Positions 54,537 to 64,000 of a DNA stretch of 64,000 nt are shown piece by piece (positions within the stretch are counted from its first letter, which is position 1; each line of letters begins with the position of its first letter). The notes under the pieces are model-generated. The model was not told the DNA's origin, made no database searches, and saw only the letters and a program-made list of their open reading frames with translations. Origin of the DNA: Enoplolaimus lenunculus (taxonomy: Eukaryota > Nematoda > Enoplea > Enoplida > Thoracostomopsidae). A program made the position numbers and the translations under genes. The stretch is from NCBI GenBank assembly GCA_030248215.1, contig JASANG010000447.1, forward strand, positions 38,635 through 102,634, given 5' to 3'.

Positions 54537-54659
54537 GTTGAAGCGAACATAACGATTCAACAAAACAACGCGAAAAATATTTTCAAGGGGTAGGCAAAAT
54601 TTTGTTTGCTGGGGTGCTGTCCTACATTACAATTTGCTCTTCAGGAAATCATTTTGTAA

Positions 54660-57600
54660 AAAAAGCAATTTTTACCCTCAGAAATGTTTTCGTGATAAAA
54701 CGTTCAATGATTTCCCCTTACAAAACTTTTTGGTGATAAAATGATAAGCTCCCTACGTTACAATTTTTTCGCTTAGAAAACTTTTTGGTGATAATATGAT
54801 AAGGTTCCTACGTTACAATTTTTTCGCTTAGAAAACTTTTGGTGATAAAATGATAAGGTTCCTACGTTACAATTTTTCCCCTTAGAAACTTTTTGGTGAT
54901 AAAATGTTAAGGTTCCTACGTTACAATTTTTCCCCTTAGAAAACTTTTTGGTGATAAAATGATAAGGTTCCTACGTTTCAATTTTTCCCCTTAGAAAACT
55001 TTTTGGTGATAAAATGATAAGGTTCCTACGTTTCAATTTTTCCCCTTAGAAAACTTTTGTTGATAAAATGATAAGGTTCCTACGTTTAAATTTTTCCCCT
55101 TAGAAGACTTTTTGGTGATAAAATGATAAGGTTCCTACGTTTCAATTTTTCCCCTTAGAAAACTTTTTGGTGATAAAATGATAAGCTCCCTACGTTACAA
55201 TTTTTCCGCTTAGAAAACTTTTGGTGATAAAATGATAAGGTTCCTACGTTTCAATTTTTCCCCTTAGAAAACTTTTTGGTGATAAAATGATAAGGTTCCT
55301 ACCTTACAATTTTTTCCTTAAGAAACCTTTTCGGTGATAAAATGATAAGGTTCCTACGTTACAATTTTTCCCCTTAGAAAACTTTTTGGTGATAAAATGA
55401 TAAGGTTCCTACGTTTCAATTTTTCCCCTTAGAAAACTTTTTGGTGATAAAATGATAAGGTTCCTACGTTTCAATTTTTCCCCTTAGAAAACTTTTTGGT
55501 GATAAAATGATAAGGTTCCTTCCTTACAATTTTTTCCCTAAGAAACCTTTTGGGTGATAAAATGATAAGCTCCCTACGTTACAATTTTTTCACTAAGAAA
55601 CCTTTTCGGTGATAAAATGATAAGCTCCCTACGTTACAATTTTTTCCCTAAGAAACCTTTTCGGTGATAAAATGATAAGCTCCCTACGTTACAATTTTTT
55701 CCCTAAGAAACCTTTTCGGTGATAAAATGATAAGCTCCCTACGTTACAATTTTTTCCCTAAGAAACCTTTTCGGTGATAAAATGATAAGCTCCCTACGTT
55801 ACAATTTTTTCCCTAAGAAACCTTTTCGGTGATAAAATGATAAGCTCCCTACGTTACAATTTTTTCCCTAAGAAACCTTTTCGGTGATAAAATGATAAGC
55901 TCCCTACGTTACAATTTTTTCCCTAAGAAACCTTTTCGGTGATAAAATGATAAGCTCCCTACGTTACAATTTTTTCGCTTAGAAAACTTTTGGTGACAAA
56001 ATGTTAAGGTTCCTACGTTACAATTTTTCCCCTTAGAAAACTTTTTGGTGATAAAATGATAAGGTTCCTACGTTTCAATTTTTCCCCTTAGAAAACTTTT
56101 GGTGATAAAATGATAAGGTTCCTACGTTTAAATTTTTCCCCTTAGAAGACTTTTTGGTGATAAAATGATAAGGTTCCTACGTTTCAATTTTTCCCCTTAG
56201 AAAACTTTTTGGTGATAAAATGATAAGCTCCCTACGTTACAATTTTTCCGCTTAGAAAACTTTTGGTGATAAAATGATAAGGTTCCTACGTTTCAATTTT
56301 TCCCCTTAGAAACCTTTTCGGTGATAAAATGATAAGGTTCCTACCTTACAATTTTTTCCTTAAGAAACCTTTTCGGTGATAAAATGATAAGGTTCCTACG
56401 TTACAATTTTTCCCCTTAGAAAACTTTTTGGTGATAAAATGATAAGGTTCCTACGTTTCAATTTTTCCCCTTAGAAAACTTTTTGGTGATAAAATGATAA
56501 GGTTCCTACGTTTCAATTTTTCCCCTTAGAAAACTTTTTGGTGATAAAATGATAAGGTTCCTACCTTACAATTTTTTCCCTAAGAAACCTTTTGGGTGAT
56601 AAAATGATAAGCTCCCTACGTTACAATTTTTTCCCTAAGAAACCTTTTCGGTGATAAAATGATAAGCTCCCTACGTTACAATTTTTTCCCTAAGAAACCT
56701 TTTCGGTGATAAAATGATAAGCTCCCTACGTTACAATTTTTTCCCTAAGAAACCTTTTCGGTGATAAAATGATAAGCTCCCTACGTTACAATTTTTTCCC
56801 TAAGAAACCTTTTCGGTGATAAAATGATAAGCTCCCTACGTTACAATTTTTTCCCTAAGAAACCTTTTCGGTGATAAAATGATAAGCTCCCTACGTTACA
56901 ATTTTTCCCTAAGAAACCTTTTCGGTGATAAAATGATAAGCTCCCTACGTTACAATTTTTCCCTAAGAAACCTTTTCGGTGATAAAATGATAAGCTCCCT
57001 ACGTTACAATTTTTTCCCTAAGAAACCTTTTCGGTGATAAAATGATAAGCTCCCTACGTTACAATTTTTCCCTAAGAAACCTTTTCGGTGATAAAATGAT
57101 AAGCTCCCTACGTTACAATTTTTCCCTAAGAAACCTTTTCGGTGATAAAATGATAAGCTCCCTACGTTACAATTTTTTCCCTAAGAAACCTTTTCGGTGA
57201 TAAAATGATAAGGTTCCTACGTTTCAATTTTTCCCCTTAGAAACCTTTTCGGTGATAAAATGATAAGGTTCCTACCTTACAATTTTTTCCTTAAGAAACC
57301 TTTTCGGTGATAAAATGATAAGGTTCCTACGTTACAATTTTTCCCCTTAGAAAACTTTTTGGTGATAAAATGATAAGGTTCCTACGTTTCAATTTTTCCC
57401 CTTAGAAAACTTTTTGGTGATAAAATGATAAGGTTCCTACGTTTCAATTTTTTCCCCTTCGAAAACTTTTTGGTGATAAAATGATAAGGTTCCTACCTTA
57501 CAATTTTTTCCCTAAGAAACCTTTTGGGTGATAAAATGATAAGCTCCCTACGTTACAATTTTTTCCCTAAGAAACCTTTTCGGTGATAAAATGATAAGCT

Positions 57601-59116
57601 CCCTACGTTACAATTTTTTCCCTAAGAAACCTTTTCGGTGATAAAATGATAAGCTCCCTACGTTACAATTTTTTTTCTAAGAAACCTTTTCGGTGATAAA
57701 ATGATAAGCTCCCTACGTTACAATTTTTTCCCTAAGAAACCTTTTCGGTGATAAAATGATAAGCTCCCTACGTTACAATTTTTTCCCTAAGAAACCTTTT
57801 CGGTGATAAAATGATAAGCTCCCTACGTTACAATTTTTCCCTAAGAAACCTTTTCGGTGATAAAATGATAAGCTCCCTACGTTACAATTTTTCCCTAAGA
57901 AACCTTTTCGGTGATAAAATGATAAGGCTCCCTACGTTACAATTTTTCCCTAAGAAACCTTTTCGGTGATAAAATGATAAGGCTCCCTACGTTACAATTT
58001 TTCCCTAAGAAACCTTTTCGGTGATAAAATGATAAGGCTCCCTACGTTACAATTTTTTCCCTAAGAAACCTTTTCGGTGATAAAATGATAAGCTCCCTAC
58101 GTTACAATTTTTTCCCTAAGAAACCTTTTCGGTGATAAAATGATAAGCTCCCTACGTTACAATTTTTTCCCTAAGAAACCTTTTCGGTGATAAAATGATA
58201 AGCTCCCTACGTTACAATTTTTTCCCTAAGAAACCTTTTCGGTGATAAAATGATAAGCTCCCTACGTTACAATTTTTTCCCTAAGAAACCTTTTCGGTGA
58301 TAAAATGATAAGCTCCCTACGTTACAATTTTTTCCCTAAGAAACCTTTTCGGTGATAAAATGATAAGCTCCCTACGTTACAATTTTTTCCCTAAGAAACC
58401 TTTTCGGTGATAAAATGATAAGCTCCCTACGTTACAATTTTTTCCCTAAGAAACCTTTTCGGTGATAAAATGATAAGCTCCCTACGTTACAAGCCTAACC
58501 TTTTCGGTGATATTCCCTACGTTACAATTTTTTCCCTAAGAAACCTTTTCGGTGATAAAATGATAAGCTCCCTACGTTACAATTTTTTCCCAACCTTTCG
58601 GACCTCCCCGTTACAATTTTTTCCCTAAGAAACCTTTTCGGTGATAAAATGATAAGCTCCCTACGTTACAATTTTTTCCCTAAGAAACCTTTTCGGTGAT
58701 AAAATGATAAGCTCCCTACGTTACAATTTTTTCCCTAAGAAACCTTTTCGGTGATAAAATGATAAGCTCCCTACGTTACAATTTTTTCCCTAAGAAACCT
58801 TTTCGGTGATAAAATGATAAGCTCCCTACGTTACAATTTTTTCCCTAAGAAACCTTTTCGGTGATAAAATGATAAGCTCCCTACGTTACAATTTTTTCCC
58901 TAAGAAACCTTTTCGGTTTTAAAATTTTTATGCTCCCTACGTTACAATTTTTCCCCAAAAACCCTTCGGGATAAAATGATAAGCTCCCTACGTTACAATT
59001 TTTTCCCTAAGAAACCTTTTCGGTGATAAAATGATAAGCTCCCTACGTTACAATTTTTTCCCTAAGAAACCTTTTCGGTGATAAAATGATAAGCTCCCTA
59101 CGTTACAATTTTTGCC
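54660..59116. repeat. 55-bp satellite array, about 80 copies, with higher-order structure
   Basis: Two monomer types alternate in blocks: GATAAGGTTCCTACGTTTCA..CCCCTTAG and GATAAGCTCCCTACGTTACA..CCCTAAG, both with CTTTT.GGTGATAAAAT. Sequence from 54716 is canonical and a decayed start runs from about 54660. A mixed block repeats with a 1042-bp offset (55201 to 56243) and a partial third at 931 bp (56281 to 57212), i.e. 17-19 monomers. From about 57540 the second type is nearly homogeneous. Non-coding. Confidence 0.97.
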
Positions 59117-59572
59117 TTTCATAACATTTGCCAGCCCGCCTCCTTCTTCGTCAGAACTTTTTTGGATCCGCCTCTGGACAGTGAAACCATATTTAGAAAA
59201 ATTATATTTTCAGGTTGTTTATATTTCAAAACTGGCACTACATATGTGAAGTTAAAATTAAATTTTAATGTTAATATTTCAAATTGAGACACTTTGTCTA
59301 GTCTGAATAAAAGCGTTTTAACCTGTTTGTTTATTGACTAGACAACGAACTTCAAATATGCCAGGTTTTGTGATTGGGAGGTTTGTGCAGAGTTTGGTAA
59401 TATTTTCATCGTCCCTAGCCAACAATTCTTACAACACCATTTAACAATTGTATGTTAGGGAAAATTTCACCGCCCTTTCTGGTAATCTTGGCACTCTCGA
59501 CTTATTTTTGGTTTCTCCTGGCTGAATGTTACGCCAAAAACGGAACCCGAGTCAAGTTGAGATCAACTAGCC
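59117..59572. other. Intergenic stretch after the satellite
   Basis: Ordinary AT-rich sequence; nothing recognised. Confidence 0.4.
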
Positions 59573-59786
59573 GGCCAATGTAAAGAACACGGGCGGAACA
59601 GTATTATAACCTTATTCCTATTCCTAAGCCTAAGCCGAAGCCTAAGCCTAAGCCTAAGCCTAAGCGTAAGAATGTGTTCGTTCCTAAGCCTAAGCCTAAG
59701 CCAAGCAAAAAAGTTAGTCTAAAGCTTTTAGCTTATTTTATTCTAGTCTTCAGGAAAGCATTCTGCCCCTGATCTTTACATGGGCA
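59573..59786 (+). mobile_element. TTAGGC-cargo element, type A, longest intact array
   Basis: Ends GGCCAATGTAAAGAACACGG and, inverted, GCCCATGTAAAGATCAGGGG. Flanks AACTAGCC and AACTAACC (7 of 8). Arrays of about eight and three GCCTAA units are split by GCGTAAGAATGTGTTCGTTC. Confidence 0.9.
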
Positions 59787-60028
59787 AACTAACCTATTAA
59801 CTTAAACAGTTTAAACTTGAAAAACAAAGCCGCTTCGACTCCCACCACTGTAAACGTAGTGTAGTCAAATTCGATAATCTTAGCAAGAGATTAACGGATG
59901 GTTCGTTCAATAACTTAGTGGTTTATATAAGAATAAACTCGGTATTTTCTATAAATATATGTAATACGATTTACAAACCTCAGACAGATATATTTTTGCC
60001 AAATATTTATTCATAAATTCACACATGC

Positions 60029-60210
60029 ATGTCCATATGTATTAAAGATCAAGGGCCCGAACGTCTTTTTGTTGGACTGTAATTGAGTAAGCATAAGCTT
60101 TAGACAAATTTTTTGCTAAGCCGTTGGTAGGCTTAGGTGTAAAGCTCATTCTGACGCTTAGGCTTAGGAATATGCTTATACTGTGACGGACCGGTTCTAT
60201 ATATTGTCTG
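60029..60210 (-). mobile_element. TTAGGC-cargo element, type A, diverged
   Basis: CATATGTATTAAAGATCAAG, GGACTGTAATTGAGTAAGC, a short hexamer zone with CTCATTCTGACGC spacer, and GGAATATGCTTATACTGTGA. Confidence 0.7.
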
Positions 60211-60211
60211 A

Positions 60212-60278
60212 TGTATAGAACAGGCCCTGAACAAAGTTGTATACTTTAGGTGCACGCTTAGGCAAAGACAAAACTAAG
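60212..60278. repeat. Truncated TTAGGC element end
   Basis: GATGTATAGAACAGGCCCTG then CACGCTTAGGC; wedged between two longer copies. Confidence 0.5.
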
Positions 60279-60286
60279 GCTTGGCC

Positions 60287-60504
60287 GGCCAATGTATACC
60301 TAGAATAGGGCCGTAACAGTAGTATGAGCATAGTTCCAAACCGTAGCCTAAGTCTAAGCCTAAGTGTAAGGACGAACCTATACCTAAGTCTAAGCCTAAG
60401 CGTAATGATGAACCTATGCCTAAGTCTAAACCTAAGTCAAAGGCTTAAGCTTACTCTATTTCAGTCTCAAAGAAAACGTTCCGCCCCTGATCATTACACG
60501 AGCG
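60287..60504 (+). mobile_element. TTAGGC-cargo element, type A
   Basis: Left GGCCAATGTATACCTAGAAT, arrays of AGCCTAAGTCTAAGCC with duplicated GTAAGGACGAACCTATACC spacers, right CGCCCCTGATCATTACACG. Confidence 0.8.
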
Positions 60505-60935
60505 GGTTTGAGCTTACAAGCAGCGTTCGGTTCTATAGGTCTACACTTTGGCTCTAGTTAAGATTTCAGCTTTACAATTAGGATTTGCTAAATAGCGCTC
60601 TGGTAGACATTAAGAAATCTTAGAAACAATAGCGTCACCGTACGCTTCCGCAGTTAGTTTCCGGTCGGTTCACTGCATGAGAAAACACCTATTTAAACTT
60701 TAGTCGAACCCAGCGGAACGTATTTTGAGACCAGACTTAATTTTTATTTTGAAAATATTACTAAATGTTGTTCATTAAACCATACATCAACCTTTTTACT
60801 TAAGCTAAAATACCGCGCGGAACCAGTGAACAGATAAACCACTGATTTTTTTAAACTCTGACATTTTCGAATTCATTTTTGTTTTTGTGACCGAATCTTG
60901 GTAGCTGGCGTTTGTCAAAGTAAAACATAGTCATA

Positions 60936-61143
60936 CACTGCAAAAAATGGTGAGTCAAACTGACTATCTTCGAAATAGGCTCTACGGGACTACACAAACT
61001 GACTCAAATTCGACTCAACCAGCGTCAAATTCGATTCACTGAGTCGAACGTTTGACTCTGGCGGAGTAGAATTTGACTCGGTTTGTGTAGACCCGAAGAA
61101 CTTATTTCGGTGCGAGTCAAATTGACTCAACATTTTTGCAGTG
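60936..61143. mobile_element. CACTGCAAAAA TIR element
   Basis: Ends CACTGCAAAAAATGGTGAGT and, inverted, CACTGCAAAAATGTTGAGTC; TA on both sides. Confidence 0.85.
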
Positions 61144-61252
61144 TATATGTCATCTCGTCGAATCAATAGTTAGTGAGTTTGAAAACCTAGTGCTAACTGA
61201 TCATAGTTACTGTAAACATTTGAGAATACGGGCCCTGGACACAGGAAATGGC

Positions 61253-63890
61253 TCATAGCTTTGCTAACGTAGCTGCTGGGCTTCCAATTGCAAGAGTTGC
61301 GCCAGACTTAGAATTTTCCGTTGAATCTGATGATTGCTGTTGTCCCATTTGTTTATCGGTGTATTTCGGAGGCTCATCTTGAACCGGATACATTAACTCG
61401 TCCGTTTGCCGGCATTCTTCGTAAGTGTCGACGCCCGCGGGGGCTACTGTCGGGCTTGAATTCCCGCCAAGTTGTCCGCGGTGTTGTAAGCGAGGTTCCG
61501 GGCGGATGCCTCTCATGACTCGCTGAAATGATGAAGTTGCAACGGCACTAGACATTACTGATTATCAGAGATGAACTGGCACAAAAAATCTGTTGACTTA
61601 AAATGGAAAAATCTCCAATCATCATCGATAACTCTTCTGACATATAGTATACTATGAGCGACTAAAATTCAAAAAGAGTACTCGAAATTGTACACAATGT
61701 ACAGTCACAGGATACAGCCGGAGATTAGCATCCGGCTCATGTTCCGGAAGAATATCGACATCCGGCTCCGGCTAAAGTACAATTTCTGCCGGAGTTTGCG
61801 GCAATTTAGGTAGTGAAATTTTGAATAGTTTTAATAAATATATTTGTTCGGTGTGCTTTGTTTTAATCATGGTACAGTTTTAACGTAAAAATTGCCGGCA
61901 TTTCGTAAAAAATAAGCGTAAAACCAAAACACTTAACAACACCTCACAGTTATTTGCTAAAATTCGTAAATTAAACGACATTTGAACTACTTCATTGCGC
62001 CGCACCTCGTGCGCCAACTATGGCTCCGGCAAATTCTATTGACCTCCGGCTTCGGCTCCGGTATTTTTCACCTCCGGTTGCACCCTGGTGGAGTGTATAA
62101 CATATGTTACATCTATACACAGTACAGTATCTCCACAAGACGCGAGAACCCTCTCTAAGTGTTAACTGCCAATCTCCTATAGCTGAGGGAGTGGCTGTCG
62201 TAACCGCATTTTCTCCCTAGAGACTATCGTTCGAATCCTAGCTTGAAATTATATAAGAGATGAAATCGACAATATTCATGTGAGAAAAGCATAAGTTATA
62301 GGAGGTACACAACTTTAAAACAACATTTCTATTGAAGTTATAATCGAACTTTTGTCGTGTTTCTGCAACCTATCCAATGCGTGAAAAATAATTTCTATAT
62401 CATAATCAGGGTGCAACCGGAATTCCGGTTCCGGTAGGGAAATCCGGTATTTGTCACTCACTATCCGATTCCGGTAATAAATCCAGTATTTGTTTATCGG
62501 AATTTTCTGGTATTTTCGGTATTGAAAATTTTTCTCATTCGAAAATTTAAAAAATTTGTCATATTATTCTAACTTACTTTTCTGAATTTGTCTGAGCGTA
62601 TATTGCCAAAATTTCCAATTTGTGCCATAATTCACAACTTATCACATGTTTCCCCACCTACTGCATTTGTTTCACTATTTTGGTATTCTAAATGGTGTGT
62701 TTGAATCATTAAAAGCGATAAAATTGTGTTTTGTCTGAGCGTATATTGCCAAAATTTCCAATTTGTGCCATAATCCACAACTTATCACATGTTTCCACCT
62801 ACTGCATTTGTTTCACTATTTTGGCATTCTAAATGGTGTTTTTAAATCATTAAAAGCGATAAAATAGCGTTAAAAATGAATTTTTCGGTAACAAGTATTT
62901 TTTATTTTCTGGTTCCGGTATTTTTTTAACTTTCCGGTTCCGGTATTTTATAATTCCGGTTGCACCTTGATCATAATGTATACTTGTAACAGAGATCCTT
63001 TAAGCATTGACAATTTGTACACAATATATCCAGGAATGCATGCAAGCGACGATAACCTGATCACCCAGCCTGCAGTGACTGACCACGCCGGAAACTCATA
63101 CGGTGGCATTTCAAGCGGTTTCAAATCGATTACTGCGAATACAAATATGACCTGTAACCAAATTTATAAAAAAATTCAAAAAATTTAAATACTTAGTTTC
63201 TCTGTAAAAACAGAGATCTTTGGGCATACGAGGGGCACTGGTCGACCCTGCCTCGACCCGGAATTTTGTCCAAGTGCATACCTCAAATAGAAATTTTTAT
63301 AGTGCTGTACTAGTCAATTAGATAACTTTCGTCTTTTTGAATCTATTGTAAGAAAAATATTCGGGCCCGGAGCCAAAACAGGGCCAGGGGCGGCTCAACC
63401 CCCGTGGATTAATTTTGTCCCACAACTTTGAAAATTTTCAACCTTGCTTGTAAGTGATCGAAAACCCCTTAAAAATTTTAGCCCCCCCCCCCAACAAGGT
63501 GACCTAGAAACGGTCCTGTAATATCAGTGTTTCATCGCATAAAAGTTGTAACTAAAACTTAGGTCAGTGAAATGATTATACTTGCTGGGCCCTAAACTCG
63601 TATTTGTCCCAGTTGGCAAACGGAGTGTCCCGAATGTGAACTGTTATTTAAGACAGCCAGAACTATTCAAATGCAAACTATACCTGATTTAATGTTTGAA
63701 ACGACTCTGTTGCCGTATAAAACAAAATATACGTTCAGGACAAAACATATAGCAAAAATTAAAAATTTGACAATAAAAACTCAACTCACCGCAATAAAAA
63801 CAGGGCTGATGAAAGTCCAGCAGATGCGCCAAACAAATGACGGCCGAAATCCAAGCATTTCAGTGACGTCAGCAGAAAATCGTGCCACAC
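61253..63890 (-). CDS. SLC6 Na+/Cl- dependent transporter, 3' end only (last three exons)
   Basis: Minus-strand exons: 63890-63790, 63151-62984, 61522-61253 (stop TGA at 61255-61253). Exon one encodes RFSADVTEMLGFRPSFVWRI then CWTFISPVFIA, the loop and TM11 start typical of SLC6. Exon two supplies VIFVFAVIDLKPLEMPPYEF and TM12 (AGWVIRLSSLACIPGYIVYK). Exon three starts RVMRGIRPEPR and forms an 89-residue cytoplasmic tail with DELMYPVQDEPPKYTDK, including a PPxY-type motif (PPKY). Junctions are GT-AG and in phase 0; exon one enters in phase 1, probably after a Tyr-Gly. SLC6 proteins couple uptake of neurotransmitters or amino acids to Na+ and Cl- at the plasma membrane. The SLLQR..RG.RPE stretch recalls glycine-transporter tails, but the substrate sites (TM1, 3, 6, 8) are outside the window, so substrate is not assigned. 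Confidence 0.9.
61627..62298 (+). mobile_element. tRNA-module TIR element interrupted by a foldback element (SLC6 intron)
   Basis: Left part to 61707 (ACATATAGTATACTATGAGC) and right part from 62087 (CTCCTATAGCTGAGGGAGTG, then GTTCGAATCCTAGC, then ATATTCATGTGAGAAAAGC) together match 25939-26210. The insert at 61708-62086 is a CAGGGTGCAACCGG-family foldback (CAGGATACAGCCGGAG to CGGTTGCACCCTG). Confidence 0.75.
62407..62969. mobile_element. 563-bp foldback element with perfect 8-bp duplication (SLC6 intron)
   Basis: ATCATAAT at 62399-62406 and 62970-62977. Ends CAGGGTGCAACCGGAATTCC and, inverted, CAAGGTGCAACCGGAATTAT, with TTCCGGTTCCGGTA clusters. A 143-bp internal segment starting GTCTGAGCGTATATTGCCAA is duplicated in tandem (62590, 62733). 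hAT-like by its duplication. Confidence 0.9.
63365..63512. mobile_element. GCCCGTAGCCAG-type repeat (SLC6 intron)
   Basis: GGCCCGGAGCCAAAACAGGG, AATTTTCAACCTTGCTTGTA, GATCGAAAACCCC and CAACAAGGTGACC keep the family order; a run of ten C lies inside. Confidence 0.75.
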
Positions 63891-64000
63891 CTCAAAATAT
63901 TTATTTTAGTAAAAGTGGTACTTTCCAACTTATTACATTGAAGTAAAAAATAGACAAAAAAATATAGTCAAGTCAGTTTTTGGATTGAGTATCGTGATGG

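Noticed and set aside
54716-59116. CRISPR-like or coding repeat array
   Set aside because: Monomers are directly contiguous with no unique spacers and contain stops in all frames; it is a eukaryotic satellite.
59573-59786. True chromosome-end (telomeric) sequence
   Set aside because: The TTAGGC runs are short, internal, flanked by transposon ends and target duplications, and occur at many places in one contiguous window.
63671-63946. 91-codon plus-strand frame near the right edge
   Set aside because: It is antisense to the SLC6 exon 63890-63790, whose RFSADVTEMLGFRPSF..FISP motif is diagnostic.
1-64000. LTR, retrovirus-like or Polinton-type element
   Set aside because: No long direct terminal repeats, primer-binding site, or reverse transcriptase, integrase, capsid or envelope-like reading frame was recognised.

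Overview
The window is AT-rich metazoan DNA crowded with repeats. It most likely comes from a nematode or a close relative. Three things suggest this: many short arrays of TTAGGC/GCCTAA, the canonical nematode telomere hexamer; a secreted class 2 semaphorin resembling nematode MAB-20; and compact exons separated by GT-AG introns of roughly 0.4-1.5 kb. No species can be named from the sequence.

Three host genes can be built exon by exon. (1) Plus strand, 16816-32818: a complete 18-exon semaphorin of about 769 aa (signal peptide, Sema, PSI, Ig, basic tail; no membrane anchor). (2) Minus strand, 42480-36821: a nearly complete six-exon rhodopsin-family receptor of the neuromedin U / pyrokinin / CAPA type. 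It converges on the semaphorin gene across a 4-kb repeat-filled spacer, and its N-terminal exon was not found. (3) Minus strand, 63890-61253: the last three exons of an SLC6 Na+/Cl- dependent neurotransmitter or amino-acid transporter, whose 5' part lies beyond the right edge. A fourth possible terminal exon (51872-52233, plus strand) encodes an unrecognised protein. Guidance cue, neuropeptide receptor and transporter would all suit neural or epithelial signalling, but nothing shows that they are co-regulated.

Layout: 1-16 kb has no gene I can support and holds short non-autonomous transposons, tRNA-like fragments and small tandem duplications. 16-33 kb is the semaphorin gene, with transposons in nearly every intron. 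33-37 kb is the convergent spacer with a 61-bp tandem array. 37-42.5 kb is the receptor gene. 42.5-54.6 kb is transposon-rich intergenic DNA with GC-rich minisatellite-like elements. 54.7-59.1 kb is a 55-bp satellite of about 80 copies. 59-64 kb has more transposons and the SLC6 3' end.

The most unusual feature is a terminal-inverted-repeat element present in about 25 whole or partial copies. Its ends read GGCC(C/A)ATGTA..GAACAGGG, it makes 8-bp target duplications (hAT-like), and its core is an array of the TTAGGC telomere hexamer with adjacent conserved spacers. Telomere-type repeats have thus been dispersed through introns and intergenic DNA as transposon cargo. At least ten other short element families are recognisable, some nested in one another and some within 15 bp of splice sites. 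No retrovirus-like or LTR element, transposase gene, rRNA gene, intact tRNA gene or CRISPR array was recognised.
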